Origin: an uncultured Desulfuromonadales bacterium | GTDB taxonomy: Bacteria; Desulfobacterota; Desulfuromonadia; Desulfuromonadales; Geopsychrobacteraceae | Length of the DNA stretch: 47,170 bases | NCBI GenBank assembly: GCA_945787335.1 | Contig: CALZHR010000100.1 | Location: 1 to 47,170, forward strand | Reading direction: 5' to 3' | Part shown: in pieces, positions 23,454 to 33,954 of the stretch | How positions within the stretch are numbered: position 1 is the first letter of the stretch | Layout of the letters: every line of letters starts with the position of its first letter | Notes under the pieces: model-generated | What the model saw: the letters and a program-made list of their open reading frames with translations, nothing else | Database searches by the model: none | What the model was told of the DNA's origin: nothing | Translations under genes and position numbers: made by a program

Positions 23454-23488
23454 GCTCCGCAGCCGACAGTCAGGGTCGGCTGCGGAGC
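23454..23488 (-). terminator. Strong intercistronic hairpin between fdnI and the DsbA-like gene
   Basis: A perfect 14-bp stem (GCTCCGCAGCCGAC with GTCGGCTGCGGAGC) closes a 7-base loop. It lies 15 bp after the fdnI stop and 23 bp before the next start. There is no T-tract, so rather than a full terminator it is probably an RNA processing or stabilising structure that lets fdnGHI accumulate above the downstream genes. Confidence 0.55.
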
Positions 23489-23503
23489 ACCCTGTGGACG
23501 AAT

Positions 23504-24115
23504 CTATTCGCCGATGACTTCCTTGTACCACTTGCTGGCGTGCTTCTTGGCCCAGACCTTCTTCACGTAGCCCCAGAGCATGCCGTCGGCGGTGCCGGGG
23601 TTGCCGATGGTGGCCAGATAGATATGCACCACGGCGCCCATCATGAAGAGGATGAAGAACAGCCCGTGCAGCATCAGCGACATCTGGGTCAGGCCCCGCT
23701 CCATGGCGGTCGGGTCCCAGATCACCCAGCCGGTCAGGCCGAGGGCGATGGTTGCAACAAATGAAAACAGGGCGAACAGCTTCTGCCCGGCGTTGAACTT
23801 GCCCTGCGGAATCTCTTTGCCACCGCGCTTCAGATAGCCGCCAAAGGCGCCGAACCACTTGGCGTCATCGCCGTCGAAGCGACAGGTTTCCTTGGCATGC
23901 GCCAGAAACAGCAGCACCGAGGTGATCAGAAAGGCGATCCCGGCGATCTTGTGCGCCAGGATCCCCTGCTCCGGTCCGCCGAAGAAGTCAAAGTAACCGA
24001 AGAAGGTGTGGGCAAACAATCCCAGTCCGGAGAAGACCAGGACGAAGAAGGCCACGGCGAGGACCCAGTGCACGACGCGATCAAAGGCGCTAAAGCGCTT
24101 GACGTAGTTACTCAT
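23504..24115 (-). CDS. fdnI: Formate dehydrogenase cytochrome b subunit (FdnI/FdoI type)
   Basis: A 203-residue inner-membrane protein with four hydrophobic segments and haem-ligand histidines (DRVVHWVLA in TM1, AHKIAG, HGLFFILFMMGAVVHIY in TM4). It belongs to the FdnI/gamma cytochrome b556 family, which anchors the periplasmic catalytic subunits and passes electrons to quinone. The start at ATG 24115 lies 2 nt after the fdnH stop; a GTG two codons earlier is possible. Third gene of the fdn operon. Confidence 0.93.
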   Translation of the reverse strand: MSNYVKRFSAFDRVVHWVLAVAFFVLVFSGLGLFAHTFFGYFDFFGGPEQGILAHKIAGIAFLITSVLLFLAHAKETCRFDGDDAKWFGAFGGYLKRGGKEIPQGKFNAGQKLFALFSFVATIALGLTGWVIWDPTAMERGLTQMSLMLHGLFFILFMMGAVVHIYLATIGNPGTADGMLWGYVKKVWAKKHASKWYKEVIGE

Positions 24116-24117
24116 GG

Positions 24118-24882
24118 TCACTCACCTCCCTTGTCTTCGAAGTCATCTTCGAGCTGCTTCGGTCCAACGGTCACATAGTGCAGCATCGCCGCGCCGACCG
24201 CGCCCCAGAAGCCGAGGATGCCGAGCGGCTTGATGACGTCCTTCCAGAGGAAGATCGACTGCGGGATGCTCGGATTCTCCGCCAGGTTGTAGTCCTGCGG
24301 ACTCCCGTCAAGCGCATACATCGCGCCCAGCCCGCTGAGCGCCGTTTCGCCATAAACCTGCTTGCCACTTGCCTTGGCGGCGGCGATCAGCTTGTCGCGG
24401 TCACCGAACTGCAGCGAGGCGGTCGGGCAGGCCTTGACGCAGGCCGGCTGCAGTCCGTTGGCGACCCGATCCATGCAACCATGGCATTTGGTGACCTTGT
24501 TGTTCGCGTCGTAGCGCGGCACATCGAAGGGGCAGCCGTTGACGCAGTAGTTACAGCTGATGCATTTGTCCTGGTCGTAGCCGACCAGGCCCTCTTCGGT
24601 GTGGAAGAGCGCTCCGGCCGAGGGACAGACCTTGATGCAGCCGGCGTCGCCGCACTGCAGGCAGCGCTGATTGAGGAACCGCCAGGTGAAATCCTTGCCT
24701 TCGCCCTTTTCGATAAATTCGATCTTGTTGTACAGATGCGGCGTCAACTGCGGCGGGTTCTCGTAGGAGCCCCGGTTGACCTCGGCATCGGCGGGCAGTT
24801 TGTTCCATTGTTTGCAGGCCACCTGACAACCCCGGCAGGCGGTGCAGCGACTGGTGTCGATCATGAACGCTTTACGTGCCAT
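24118..24882 (-). CDS. fdnH: Formate dehydrogenase iron-sulfur subunit
   Basis: A 254-residue electron-transfer subunit with four 4Fe-4S cluster motifs: CTACRGCQVAC (from Cys13), CLQCGDAGCIKVC, CISCNYCVNGC and CHGC...CVKAC. A single hydrophobic segment near the C-terminus (about 219-237, LGILGFWGAVGAAML) would anchor it to the membrane next to the cytochrome b. No Tat signal is present, so it is presumably exported together with FdnG, as in the E. coli enzyme. ATG 24882 is 6 nt after the fdnG stop with a GGGGGTGAT ribosome-binding region. Confidence 0.95.
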   Translation of the reverse strand: MARKAFMIDTSRCTACRGCQVACKQWNKLPADAEVNRGSYENPPQLTPHLYNKIEFIEKGEGKDFTWRFLNQRCLQCGDAGCIKVCPSAGALFHTEEGLVGYDQDKCISCNYCVNGCPFDVPRYDANNKVTKCHGCMDRVANGLQPACVKACPTASLQFGDRDKLIAAAKASGKQVYGETALSGLGAMYALDGSPQDYNLAENPSIPQSIFLWKDVIKPLGILGFWGAVGAAMLHYVTVGPKQLEDDFEDKGGE

Positions 24883-24888
24883 CGCTCA

Positions 24889-27800
24889 TCACCCCCTTTT
24901 CTCGATGTTGACCTGGAAGGCCTTGGTTTCTGGAATCATGGTGTTGGCGTCACCGATGGTCGGCGTCAACAGGTTGGCGCTGTCGCCGGCGTTCGGGGTG
25001 TTCCAGCCGTAACACCAGGGCAGGCCGACCTGATGAATGGTCGTGCCCTGCACCTTGAAGGGGCGGAAACGCTCGGTGACGATCGCCACCGCTTCCACCT
25101 CGCCGCGCCCGGATGACACCTTCACCCAGTCGCCGCTCTTGATCCCTTTCTCCTTGGCCAGTTCCGGGTTCAGCTCGACAAACATGCTCGGCTGCATCTC
25201 CAGCAGCCAGGGGATGTTGCGGGTCATGACCCCGGTCTGCCAGTGTTCGGTGACCCGGTAGGTGGTCGCCACGTAGGGGTAGCGCTGATCGCAGGAGTAG
25301 AAGACGTCCTCCTCCAGGCCACCCTCCTCGTAGAAACGCTTGATGACCGGGTTGTTCTTGGTCCCGGAGAGCGGGTTCTTTTCGATCGGGCACTCGAGCG
25401 GCTCGTAGTGCTCGGGGAAGGGCCCTTCCTTCATCCCGGCACCGAAAATCGAGGCGACCCCGTCGGGGAGCATGATGAACGATTTCTTGGTGCCCGGCTG
25501 ACTTAAGGGTTTCCAGCCACCATCGGGAACATCCCCTTTCCAGCCGCTGCCGGTCCACCAGATCACCGGCTGCTTTTTGTCCCAGGGCTGGCCATTGGCG
25601 TCGACCGAAGCACGGTTGTAGAGAATCCGCCGGTTGACCGGCCAGCACCAGCTCCACTCGGGGTAGAGACCGACACCGGAGGGGTCGGACTGGCCGCGGC
25701 GCGCGAGCATGTTGCCTTTTTCGGTGTAGCTGTTGCAGTACAGCCAGTTGCCGGAACTGGTCGAGCCGTCGTTCTGCAGGAAAGCAAAAGAGGGGACCAG
25801 CTCGCCCTTCTTGTAGAGCTTGCCTTTAATCTCCTTGTCTTCCAGGAAGTAGCCGTTGATCTCCTTGGCGACGGCGTGGATGTCCATATGGTGGATCTTG
25901 CCGTCCGGCCCCTTGAAGCCGTAATCCCAGGAGAGCTTGGTGATCGCGTCGGGGAAGGCGCCGCCTTCTTTGCGGTAAAGCTCGGCCACGCGGAAGTAGA
26001 GCTCGTTCATCACCTCCGAATCATGCCGGCTGTTGCCGAGCGGCGGCACCGCCTGGTAGCGCCACTGGGCCCAGCGGCCCGAGTTGGTCACGCTGCCCTC
26101 TTTCTCAAATGACGCGGCGATCGGCAGGAAGAAGACCTCGGTGTCGATGGCTGCCGGGTCCATCCCCGGACCCTTCCAGAACGAAGCGGTCTCATTGTCG
26201 AACAGGTTGACGGTGACCATCCAGTCGAGCTTGGCCATCGCCTTGCGCACCTTGCCGGCGTTACTGCCGGAACAGGCCGGGTTCTGCCCCCAGGAGAAGA
26301 AGCCCTTGATATCGCCTTTGAACATCCGGTCGAAGAGCATCAGCCAGCTGGCGTTCTGCCCGTCGTCGAGCTTCGGCAACAGGTCGTAGCCGAAATCCTC
26401 GGCAGCGCTCAAAACGCTGTCGAAGTGGGCGCGCAGCAGCGAGGTGATGTACTTGCTGCGGTTGGCCCACCAGTTGGCACTGTCCGGGTCGTTGGTCTTC
26501 GGCGTGCTCTTCTCGATGTAGGTGGCCAGGTCGTTCCAGCTCGACTTGGGGGTCGGCAGGTAACCGGGCAGGATGTGGAACAGCAGGCAGTGGTCGGTCG
26601 ACCCCTGCACGTTCGACTCGCCCCGCAGGGCGTTGACGCCGCCGCCGGCGATGCCGATGTTGCCGAGCAGCAGCTGGATGATCGCCATGGTGCGGATGTT
26701 CTGGGTGCCGACGGTGTGCTGGGTCCAGCCCATCGCGTACATGATGGTCGCCGCCTTGCCGGCCTTGCCGGTCGAAGCGTAGGCCTCATAAACCTGCAGC
26801 AGCTGCTCCTGCGGCGTGCCGGTGATGTCGGAGACGACCTCCGGCGTGTAGCGCGAGAAATGCTTCCCCAGCAGCTGCAGCACGCAGTTGGGATCCTGCA
26901 TGCTCGGATCGCTCTTTGGTACGCCATTGGCGTCGCGCTGGAACGACCAGGTCGATTTGTCGTAGCTGCGTTTTTCTTCGCTGTAGCCGGAGAACAGGCC
27001 GTCCAGGTCGCCTGGCATCTGGAAGTCGGGGTTGACCAGGAAGGGCGCGTTGGTGTGCAGCTGCATATACTCGGAATGATAGAGTTTATTGTCGATGATG
27101 TGCTTGATCATCCCGCCCAGAAAGGCGATATCGGTTCCTGAGCGCAAGGGGGCGTAGATGTCCGCCTTGGCGCTGGTGCGGGTGAAGCGCGGATCGACGC
27201 TGAGCAGCTTGGCGCCTTTGTCCTTGGCTTCGAGAACGTATTTAAAGGAGATCGGGTGATTCTCCGCAGCGTTCGACCCCATGATCAGAATGACGTCGGA
27301 GTTGCGGATATCGATCCAGTGATTGGTCATGGCACCGCGGCCGAAGGAGGTCGCCAGACTGGCAACCGTGGCGGAGTGTCATATTCGCGCCTGGTGTTCG
27401 ATATACACCAGGCCCCAGCTGCGCAGCAGCTTCTGGAAGAGGTAGCATTCCTCGTTGTCAAGCGCCGCGCTGCCGACCGAGGCGATGCCGTCGGTGCGAT
27501 TAACGGTCTGCCCCTTGGCGTTCTTCTCCATGAAGGTGGCGTCGCGGGTCGCCTTGATCTTCTGGGCGATCTGGTCGAGCGACCAGTCCCAGGAGACCTT
27601 CTTCCACTCTTTGGAGCCTTTGGCGCGGTACAGCGGCTCGGTGATGCGGTTGTCGTTGTGGCGCAGCTGATAGAGGGCGGCGCCTTTGCTGCAGAGGGTG
27701 CCGCGGTTGATCGGATGATCCGGGTCCCCCTCGGTATTGATCACTTCGCCCCCGCGGGTGTGCACGATCAGGCCGCAGCCGACCGCGCAGTAGGGGCAGA

Positions 27801-27936
27801 TGGTGGTGGTCTCCTTGGCATACTGGATCGCCAACGGCTCGGCGTATGCCGCGGCGGGCTTCAGGCCGACGCCGACAATGGTCGCGCCGATGGTCCCGCC
27901 GGAGAGCTGTAGAAACCCTCGTCTGCTAAGCTCCAT
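24889..27936 (-). CDS. fdnG: Formate dehydrogenase catalytic subunit, selenoprotein (Sec186)
   Basis: A 1015-residue molybdenum or tungsten enzyme that oxidises formate to CO2 in the periplasm. The reading frame contains an in-frame TGA at 27379-27381 that encodes selenocysteine 186, the metal ligand, in the family context QARI-Sec-HSATVASLA. Other features are a Tat signal (SRRGFLQLSGG), a 4Fe-4S motif CPYCAVGC plus a later CSKG, the bis-MGD-binding GSNAAENHP and the C-terminal molydopterin dinucleotide domain. The start at ATG 27936 has AGGAGG 6 nt upstream; an upstream in-frame start is not supported. First gene of the operon with fdnH and fdnI. Without recoding it appears as two fragments. 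Confidence 0.97.
27349..27367 (-). promoter_or_regulatory. SECIS element of fdnG
   Basis: On the minus strand GGTTGCC-AGTCT-GGCGACC forms a 7-bp stem (one G-T pair possible) with a 5-base loop containing GU. It starts exactly 11 nt after the TGA codon. Loop content and spacing match the E. coli fdnG/fdhF SECIS, which SelB recognises. Confidence 0.88.
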
Positions 27937-27978
27937 GCTTTCCTCCTTGTGTGAAAAATTCGGCAAATCCACTGTCAG

Positions 27979-28010
27979 GCTGATCAGTCGGCCCTTACCG
28001 CTGATCGGTC
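27979..28010. repeat. Tandem 11-bp repeat, 21 bp apart
   Basis: GCTGATCAGTC (27979-27989) and GCTGATCGGTC (28000-28010) differ at one base and are spaced 21 bp start to start, two helical turns, about 40-75 bp upstream of the fdnG start. This spacing is typical of cooperative binding sites for a regulator. Confidence 0.45.
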
Positions 28011-28169
28011 AGCAGATTTCGAACGCATCTTCAGAACACCGGTTTAAAGCAGTTAGCATGCCAGCTCGGGGACGCATATCCATTTATCATTAAAAAACAG
28101 GCGGGTAGGCAATATCCCAAGCTATTTACATTCGTCAACAGCCACCAAGGTGCTGTATACATTTTATCC

Positions 28170-28192
28170 GGCTGGGTCATAATGATCCAGCC
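28170..28192. promoter_or_regulatory. 23-bp near-perfect palindrome, candidate operator
   Basis: GGCTGG-G-TCAT-A-ATGA-T-CCAGCC is symmetric about position 28181 at all but one pair. It lies in the middle of the divergent fdnG/regulator region, about 234 bp from the fdnG start, a distance suited to an enhancer site for an NtrC-type activator. It also could fold as a hairpin, but no T-run follows. Confidence 0.55.
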
Positions 28193-28454
28193 ACGCCGAA
28201 TAAATTCATTAGACTTACAGCTTTAACAGACTGCCGCCGGAATGCAACTGGAAGTGAAAATATAACTCCTCTCCTCAGCGGCGGCAAAAACAAACAATGT
28301 TCCAGCTGAGTGAAAAATATTCCGACGTATTTTCAGGAGCTTAAAAAAACAGGGGGCCGTTTTACCAACAATTCGGCTGGACAGAGGCCGGCGCTCCTGC
28401 TCTATAGTGTACCCAATTGACGCAATCCTCCCCTCCGAAGTCAGGGCCAAGCGG

Positions 28455-29827
<1,373 letters not shown>

Positions 29828-29831
<4 letters not shown>

Positions 29832-31051
29832 GCCGTTTCGGTCGTCGTACCCTGCTCCTGGCAGCGCTGCTGCACCTGCTCGGCGCAACGCTGTGTTCCT
29901 CGGCACCGGCCGACCGGCCCGCGCCGCTGCGCTTCGGCATGTCGACCGCGCTCTCCGGGCCGCTGGCGGAAATCGGCAAACAACTGCAGCAGGGGGTGCA
30001 GGCCGGACTGGAGCGGGCCAATCGCGCCGGCGGCATTCACGGCCGGCCACTGGAACTGATCGCTCTCGATGATGGCTATGAGCCGACCCGAAGCGTACCG
30101 AACATGCAGACCCTGCTCGGCGACCACCAGGTGCTGGCGCTGATCGGCAACCTCGGCACGCCGACGGCGATCGCCTCGATCCCGATCGCCAAGGAGCACC
30201 GCACCCTGTTCTTCGCCCCCTTCACCGGCGCCGGCGTGCTGCGCCGCACCCCGCCCGACCGCTACCTGATCAACTACCGCGCCAGCTACGCCGAAGAGAT
30301 CGACTCGATGGTGCGGGCGCTGGTGCAGCATGGCGGCCTGCGCCCGGAGGAGATCGGTTTCTTCACCCAGCGGGACGGTTACGGCGACGCCGGCTACGCC
30401 GGCGGGCTGCAGGCGCTCAAGGACCGCGGCCTGCGGAACGAGCTGGGGGTGCTGCACGTCCGTTACCAGCGCAACACCCTGGCGGTGGAGAACGCCCTCG
30501 CCGACGTGCTGCTGAGCGAACCGCTGCCGCGGGCGATCATCATGGTCGGCACCTACGCGCCCTGCGCCAAATTCATCCGCCTGGCGCGCGACGCCGGCCT
30601 GCAGTCGCTGTTTCTGCACGTCTCCTTTGTCGGCAGCGAATCGCTGGCCGGCGCCCTGCCGGTCAACACCCGCGGGGTGCTTATGAGCCAGGTGGTTCCC
30701 GACCCTTTCTCGTCGCCGCTGCCGCTGGTGCGTGAGTACCGCGCAGATCTCGCGCAGCTTGACAGCGAGTGGCAGCCAAGCTCGGTCAGCCTGGAGGGCT
30801 ACATCGCCGCCCGCATTCTGCTCAAGGCGCTGCAGAACAGCAGCCCGCCGCTCAACCGGGAAAAGATCATTCAGGCTCTTGAAGAGCTGGAGAATTTCGA
30901 TATCGGCCTGGGGATCTCGCTGCTGCTCAGCCCGGAAGAGCACCAGGCCAGCCACCAGGTCTGGCTGACCCAGCTGCAGCAGGGGCGTTTCATCCCCTTT
31001 GACTGGCGGAGGATCGGCGAGCTGCTCCCCGCGCGCCAGGGGCAACCGTGA
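29828..31051 (+). CDS. LivK-type periplasmic substrate-binding protein, probable sensor component
   Basis: 407 residues with a signal peptide (about 1-26, ending near SSA) and a two-lobed periplasmic binding protein fold of the branched-chain amino acid/amide family (PF13458-like): MSTALSGPLAEIGKQLQQGVQAG at the start, IALDDGYEP, and LIGNLGTPTA. No ABC permease or ATPase gene is nearby. Instead it is sandwiched, with 4-nt overlaps, between a response regulator and a sensor kinase. I infer that it binds a small ligand in the periplasm and signals through the kinase rather than feeding a transporter. The ligand is unknown; formate or another carboxylate would suit the position. Confidence 0.85.
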
Positions 31052-33015
31052 GCCGCAGTCGCGAACAGTCGATCACCAGCCTGGTCTGGACCCTGGTCAC
31101 CCTGGGGCTGGTGGCGATCGTCATCACCAACCTGTTCCTCGGCTGGACCCTCTCCGACCTCAACGAGGAACGCCAGCAGCTGCTTGAGCAGGATGCCCGC
31201 CTTTCACAAACCTCCCAGCAGCTGCGCCGCCTCAGCCAGCAGGCCCAGAACAGCATCGCCGGACTGCTGCAGTTCGACCCGGACGAGCAGCTGATCCCCT
31301 ATCCGGCAGTGGACTTCGCCCGGCTGCAGGATCATTTTCTGCTCAGCGACAAGAGCAGTGAGATGTCCGGAATCGTCACCCTGATAGGCGCCGCAACCGG
31401 AGAACTGCAGCAGCTCTGGCAACAGGCGTCCGACTGGCGTAGCCGCCAGCAACGGATCGTTGCCGACCAGCGTGAGAAGCGCACGCTAAGCGAGGTCCGT
31501 CGTCACCTCAACACCCTGCGTGACACCCTGGAAAGCCTGGAAGGGCAACAGCGGCTGAGCGATGCGCTGCTGCTGCGCCGCTGGCGCCAGGCGCGCGGCA
31601 GTGAGGCAGCAGAGCTGGCCCAGACCCTGCTGAAACGCCAGGCCACCCTCTGGAAACGGGTGCTCAACGAAGTAAAAATTGAACTGATGGATCTGGCGCG
31701 GATGGTTGAAAGCCTGGCCGGGGAGCCTCAGTTCGAGCAGCTCAGCGACTTGAAGGACAACCAGCTCAAGCCGAGCCTGGAAAGGATCGAAAAGCAGCTG
31801 GCGATCCTTTACCATGAGCGACTGCTCGACCCGCAGCGACTGGCTCCGGAGGTTCTGGAACAGCTCAAGGAAGCGCTGTTCGGCAGCGGTTATGCGATCT
31901 ACACCGAGTATCAGACAATCCGGCCCGGCAGCGGCGGACTCTACCAGCTGACCCGCAACCGGCTGTTGCAGCTGCGCGAGCGGGAGCGGCTGCAGGCCGA
32001 AGTGCGCAGCGCCTTTCTGCAACTCGAAGCGATTCAGCCCGACCTGGCCAACCTGACCCGCCAGCGCAGCCGCAGCCTGGCCCAGCAGGCCGCCGACAGC
32101 CTGGGGCGCAACACCGGCAACCTGCTGCTGATCAGCGTGCTGACCCTGCTCGGCTTTCTCACCCTGGGGCGCAAGTTCTCGCTGTTGGCGCGGCGCCAGG
32201 TGGCAGAGCTGGAAGAACGCGATCGCAAGCTGCAGGAGCTGAACCGCAGCCTGGAAGAGAAGGTCGCCGAACGCACCGCGCTGCTGGAAGAGAAGAGCCT
32301 GCAGCTGATCCGCACCCAGGAGGAGCTGCTGCGGCAGGAAAAACTGGCGGCGATCGGCTCTCTGGCGTCCGGCGTCGCCCACGAGATCAACAACCCGGCG
32401 GCGATCATCCGCGGCAACGTGGAAATTTTACAGATGGGACTGGCGCAAGAGGCACCGGAGCAGGAAGAGCTGCGCGAGATCATGAAACAGGTCGAGCGGG
32501 TCTCGCTGATCACCCAGAACATGCTCAGCTTTGCCGGCCGCCAGGAACTGCATCAGGAGCAGGTCGAGATATCCGCCCTGCTCAAGGACATCCTTGCCCA
32601 GGTCAGCCACCAGGTGCCGGTGGACAAGGTGCAGATCGAGCTGCAGCTGACAGCGGCACTGCCCTCAGTTCCGGGGGACCGCGAGCGGTTGCGCCAGGTC
32701 TTCACCAACATCATCCTCAACGCTCTGCAGGCGTTGAACGGCTGCGGAACATTACAGATCGGCGGTGACCTGCAGCAGGACCAGCTGCGGGTCAGCATCC
32801 GCGACAGCGGTCCCGGCATCCCGCAACCGCTGCGGGAAAAGATCTTCAACCCCTTCTTCACCACCAAGCGTCAGGGCACCGGGCTGGGACTGTCGGTCTC
32901 TTACGGCATCATCCAGGCCCATGGCGGGACCATCGAGCTGCGCACTCCGGCGGCCGGCGGTGCCGAGTTTCTGATCAGCCTGCCGCTGAACGCGGAACAG
33001 GTCTCGCCGGCCTAG
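31048..33015 (+). CDS. Membrane-bound sensor histidine kinase
   Basis: 655 residues. TM1 (about 11-35), a long mostly helical periplasmic region (about 36-350) and TM2 (about 352-372) precede a coiled coil (about 380-430). A HisKA domain follows with phospho-acceptor His445 in SGVAHEINNP, and an HATPase domain with N, G1 (DSGPGIP) and G2 (GTGLGLSVSYGI) boxes. It starts at GTG 31048, overlapping the binding-protein stop. It is the last gene of the three-gene signalling operon and is followed by a strong terminator. The large periplasmic part could receive the binding protein. Confidence 0.93.
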   Translation: MSRSREQSITSLVWTLVTLGLVAIVITNLFLGWTLSDLNEERQQLLEQDARLSQTSQQLRRLSQQAQNSIAGLLQFDPDEQLIPYPAVDFARLQDHFLLSDKSSEMSGIVTLIGAATGELQQLWQQASDWRSRQQRIVADQREKRTLSEVRRHLNTLRDTLESLEGQQRLSDALLLRRWRQARGSEAAELAQTLLKRQATLWKRVLNEVKIELMDLARMVESLAGEPQFEQLSDLKDNQLKPSLERIEKQLAILYHERLLDPQRLAPEVLEQLKEALFGSGYAIYTEYQTIRPGSGGLYQLTRNRLLQLRERERLQAEVRSAFLQLEAIQPDLANLTRQRSRSLAQQAADSLGRNTGNLLLISVLTLLGFLTLGRKFSLLARRQVAELEERDRKLQELNRSLEEKVAERTALLEEKSLQLIRTQEELLRQEKLAAIGSLASGVAHEINNPAAIIRGNVEILQMGLAQEAPEQEELREIMKQVERVSLITQNMLSFAGRQELHQEQVEISALLKDILAQVSHQVPVDKVQIELQLTAALPSVPGDRERLRQVFTNIILNALQALNGCGTLQIGGDLQQDQLRVSIRDSGPGIPQPLREKIFNPFFTTKRQGTGLGLSVSYGIIQAHGGTIELRTPAAGGAEFLISLPLNAEQVSPA

Positions 33016-33037
33016 CACCGTTTTCTGCCGCAGACAC

Positions 33038-33070
33038 AAAAAAGGCGCTCCCTGACTGGGGCGCCTTTTC
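33038..33070. terminator. Bidirectional rho-independent terminator
   Basis: AAAAGGCGC(TCC) pairs with (GGG)GCGCCTTTT around a 6-base loop, with A-runs on the left and T-runs on the right. It sits between the convergent kinase (plus) and cpoB (minus) genes and should serve both. Confidence 0.85.
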
Positions 33071-33089
33071 TTCTGAGCAAAAAATCCTC

Positions 33090-33884
33090 TTATTGCTGCA
33101 GATACTTTTTCGCAGAAGCCGCCTGGCTGGACGCGGGGTAATCTTCCAGCAGCTTCTGCATCGTGGTCTTGGCGTTCTGGGCATCCCCCAGCGCCTCGAA
33201 GGCCAGCGCCTGCTTGAGCATCGCCGCGGCCGCCTTGGAGTGCTGGGTATGCTTGCTGATCACGTCCTGGAACTGCAGGATCGCCAGCTCGTACTTTTTT
33301 TCGCCGTAAAGCGCTTCGCCGCTCCAGTAAAGAGCGTTGACATAGAGGTCGTGATCGGGATAGCGGCGCGCAAAACGTTCGAGCAGCTGCCGACCGGCGG
33401 CGTACTGTTCCTCCTTACGGATCTTGTCGAGCGCTTCCTGGTAGAGCGACTCGGGAGTCTCCACCGCCGGGGCCGGTGCAACCGGCGCAGTGGTTGCGGA
33501 GGACCGCGGTTGCCCGGCGGCGCGCTGCTCGAGCTGGTCGACCCGTTCCCCGAGCGAGCTGAGCTGTAACCCCATGTCATCCTTGACCAGCTGCAGTTCA
33601 TCCGCCAGCTGGCGATTGTCACGGCTCAGGTCGTCGATCCGGCCGTTGATCGACTGGAAGTCGACCCGCAGGTTGTCGAGTCCGGCCTGCAGCTCGGCGA
33701 CCTGACGCTGCAGGGCTTCGCCATCGGCGCTGCCGCTGCTGACCGCGTCGGCGCTCTGCACCTCAACTTTAGCCAGGCGGCGTTTCATCTCTTCGAAATC
33801 CATCTGCATCCGCAGCTGTTCCTGGCTCGGCGGCATGCAGCCGGCCAACAGCAGGAGTCCGAGCAGTGCCCCAGTGATGCGCAT
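33090..33884 (-). CDS. cpoB: Tol-Pal system protein CpoB/YbgF
   Basis: 264 residues with an N-terminal signal peptide that ends in a lipobox LLAGC, so this version is a lipoprotein unlike the soluble E. coli CpoB. A long coiled coil (about 25-125) drives trimer formation. A Pro/Ala-rich linker precedes three TPR units (about 145-264, SLYQEALDKIRKEEQY onwards). It coordinates Tol-Pal with peptidoglycan synthesis at the septum. The start at ATG 33884 has GGGAGG 6 nt upstream. Last gene of the tol-pal cluster. Confidence 0.92.
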   Translation of the reverse strand: MRITGALLGLLLLAGCMPPSQEQLRMQMDFEEMKRRLAKVEVQSADAVSSGSADGEALQRQVAELQAGLDNLRVDFQSINGRIDDLSRDNRQLADELQLVKDDMGLQLSSLGERVDQLEQRAAGQPRSSATTAPVAPAPAVETPESLYQEALDKIRKEEQYAAGRQLLERFARRYPDHDLYVNALYWSGEALYGEKKYELAILQFQDVISKHTQHSKAAAAMLKQALAFEALGDAQNAKTTMQKLLEDYPASSQAASAKKYLQQ

Positions 33885-33906
33885 CTTCAACCTCCCGATA
33901 CAAAAA

Positions 33907-33934
33907 GGGCCGCACATCAATCAATGCGCGGCCC
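33907..33934 (-). terminator. Terminator between pal and cpoB
   Basis: On the minus strand a 7-bp GC stem GGGCCGC / GCGGCCC with a 14-base loop is followed directly by TTTTT. It lies 20 nt after the pal stop and should cut most transcripts before cpoB. Confidence 0.65.
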
Positions 33935-33954
33935 AAGTTTGCGTCTTGCGCCGA

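Larger units (their letters stand above)
27937..28454. promoter_or_regulatory. Divergent regulatory region between fdnG and the response regulator gene
   Basis: 518 nt without a supported gene, clearly more AT-rich than the flanks. It must hold promoters for the fdn operon (minus) and the regulator trio (plus). It contains a tandem repeat and a long palindrome (listed separately). A TATAGT at 28403-28408 with TGGACA 19 bp upstream is a weak candidate promoter for the regulator. I looked for sigma-54 GG-N10-GC sites and found only poor matches, the best on the plus strand near 28378-28392. Confidence 0.6.

Noticed and set aside
24178-25116. A 312-codon open frame opposite fdnH and fdnG
   Set aside because: Antisense shadow of strongly conserved formate dehydrogenase genes.
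27379-27381. In-frame stop splitting the formate dehydrogenase gene into two fragments, suggesting a pseudogene or sequencing error
   Set aside because: The TGA sits at the known selenocysteine position, is followed by a SECIS hairpin at the correct distance, and selC is in the window.
28378-28392. A sigma-54 promoter (GG-N10-GC) upstream of the response regulator
   Set aside because: Only the GG and GC dinucleotides fit; the rest of the consensus is missing, so it is not claimed.
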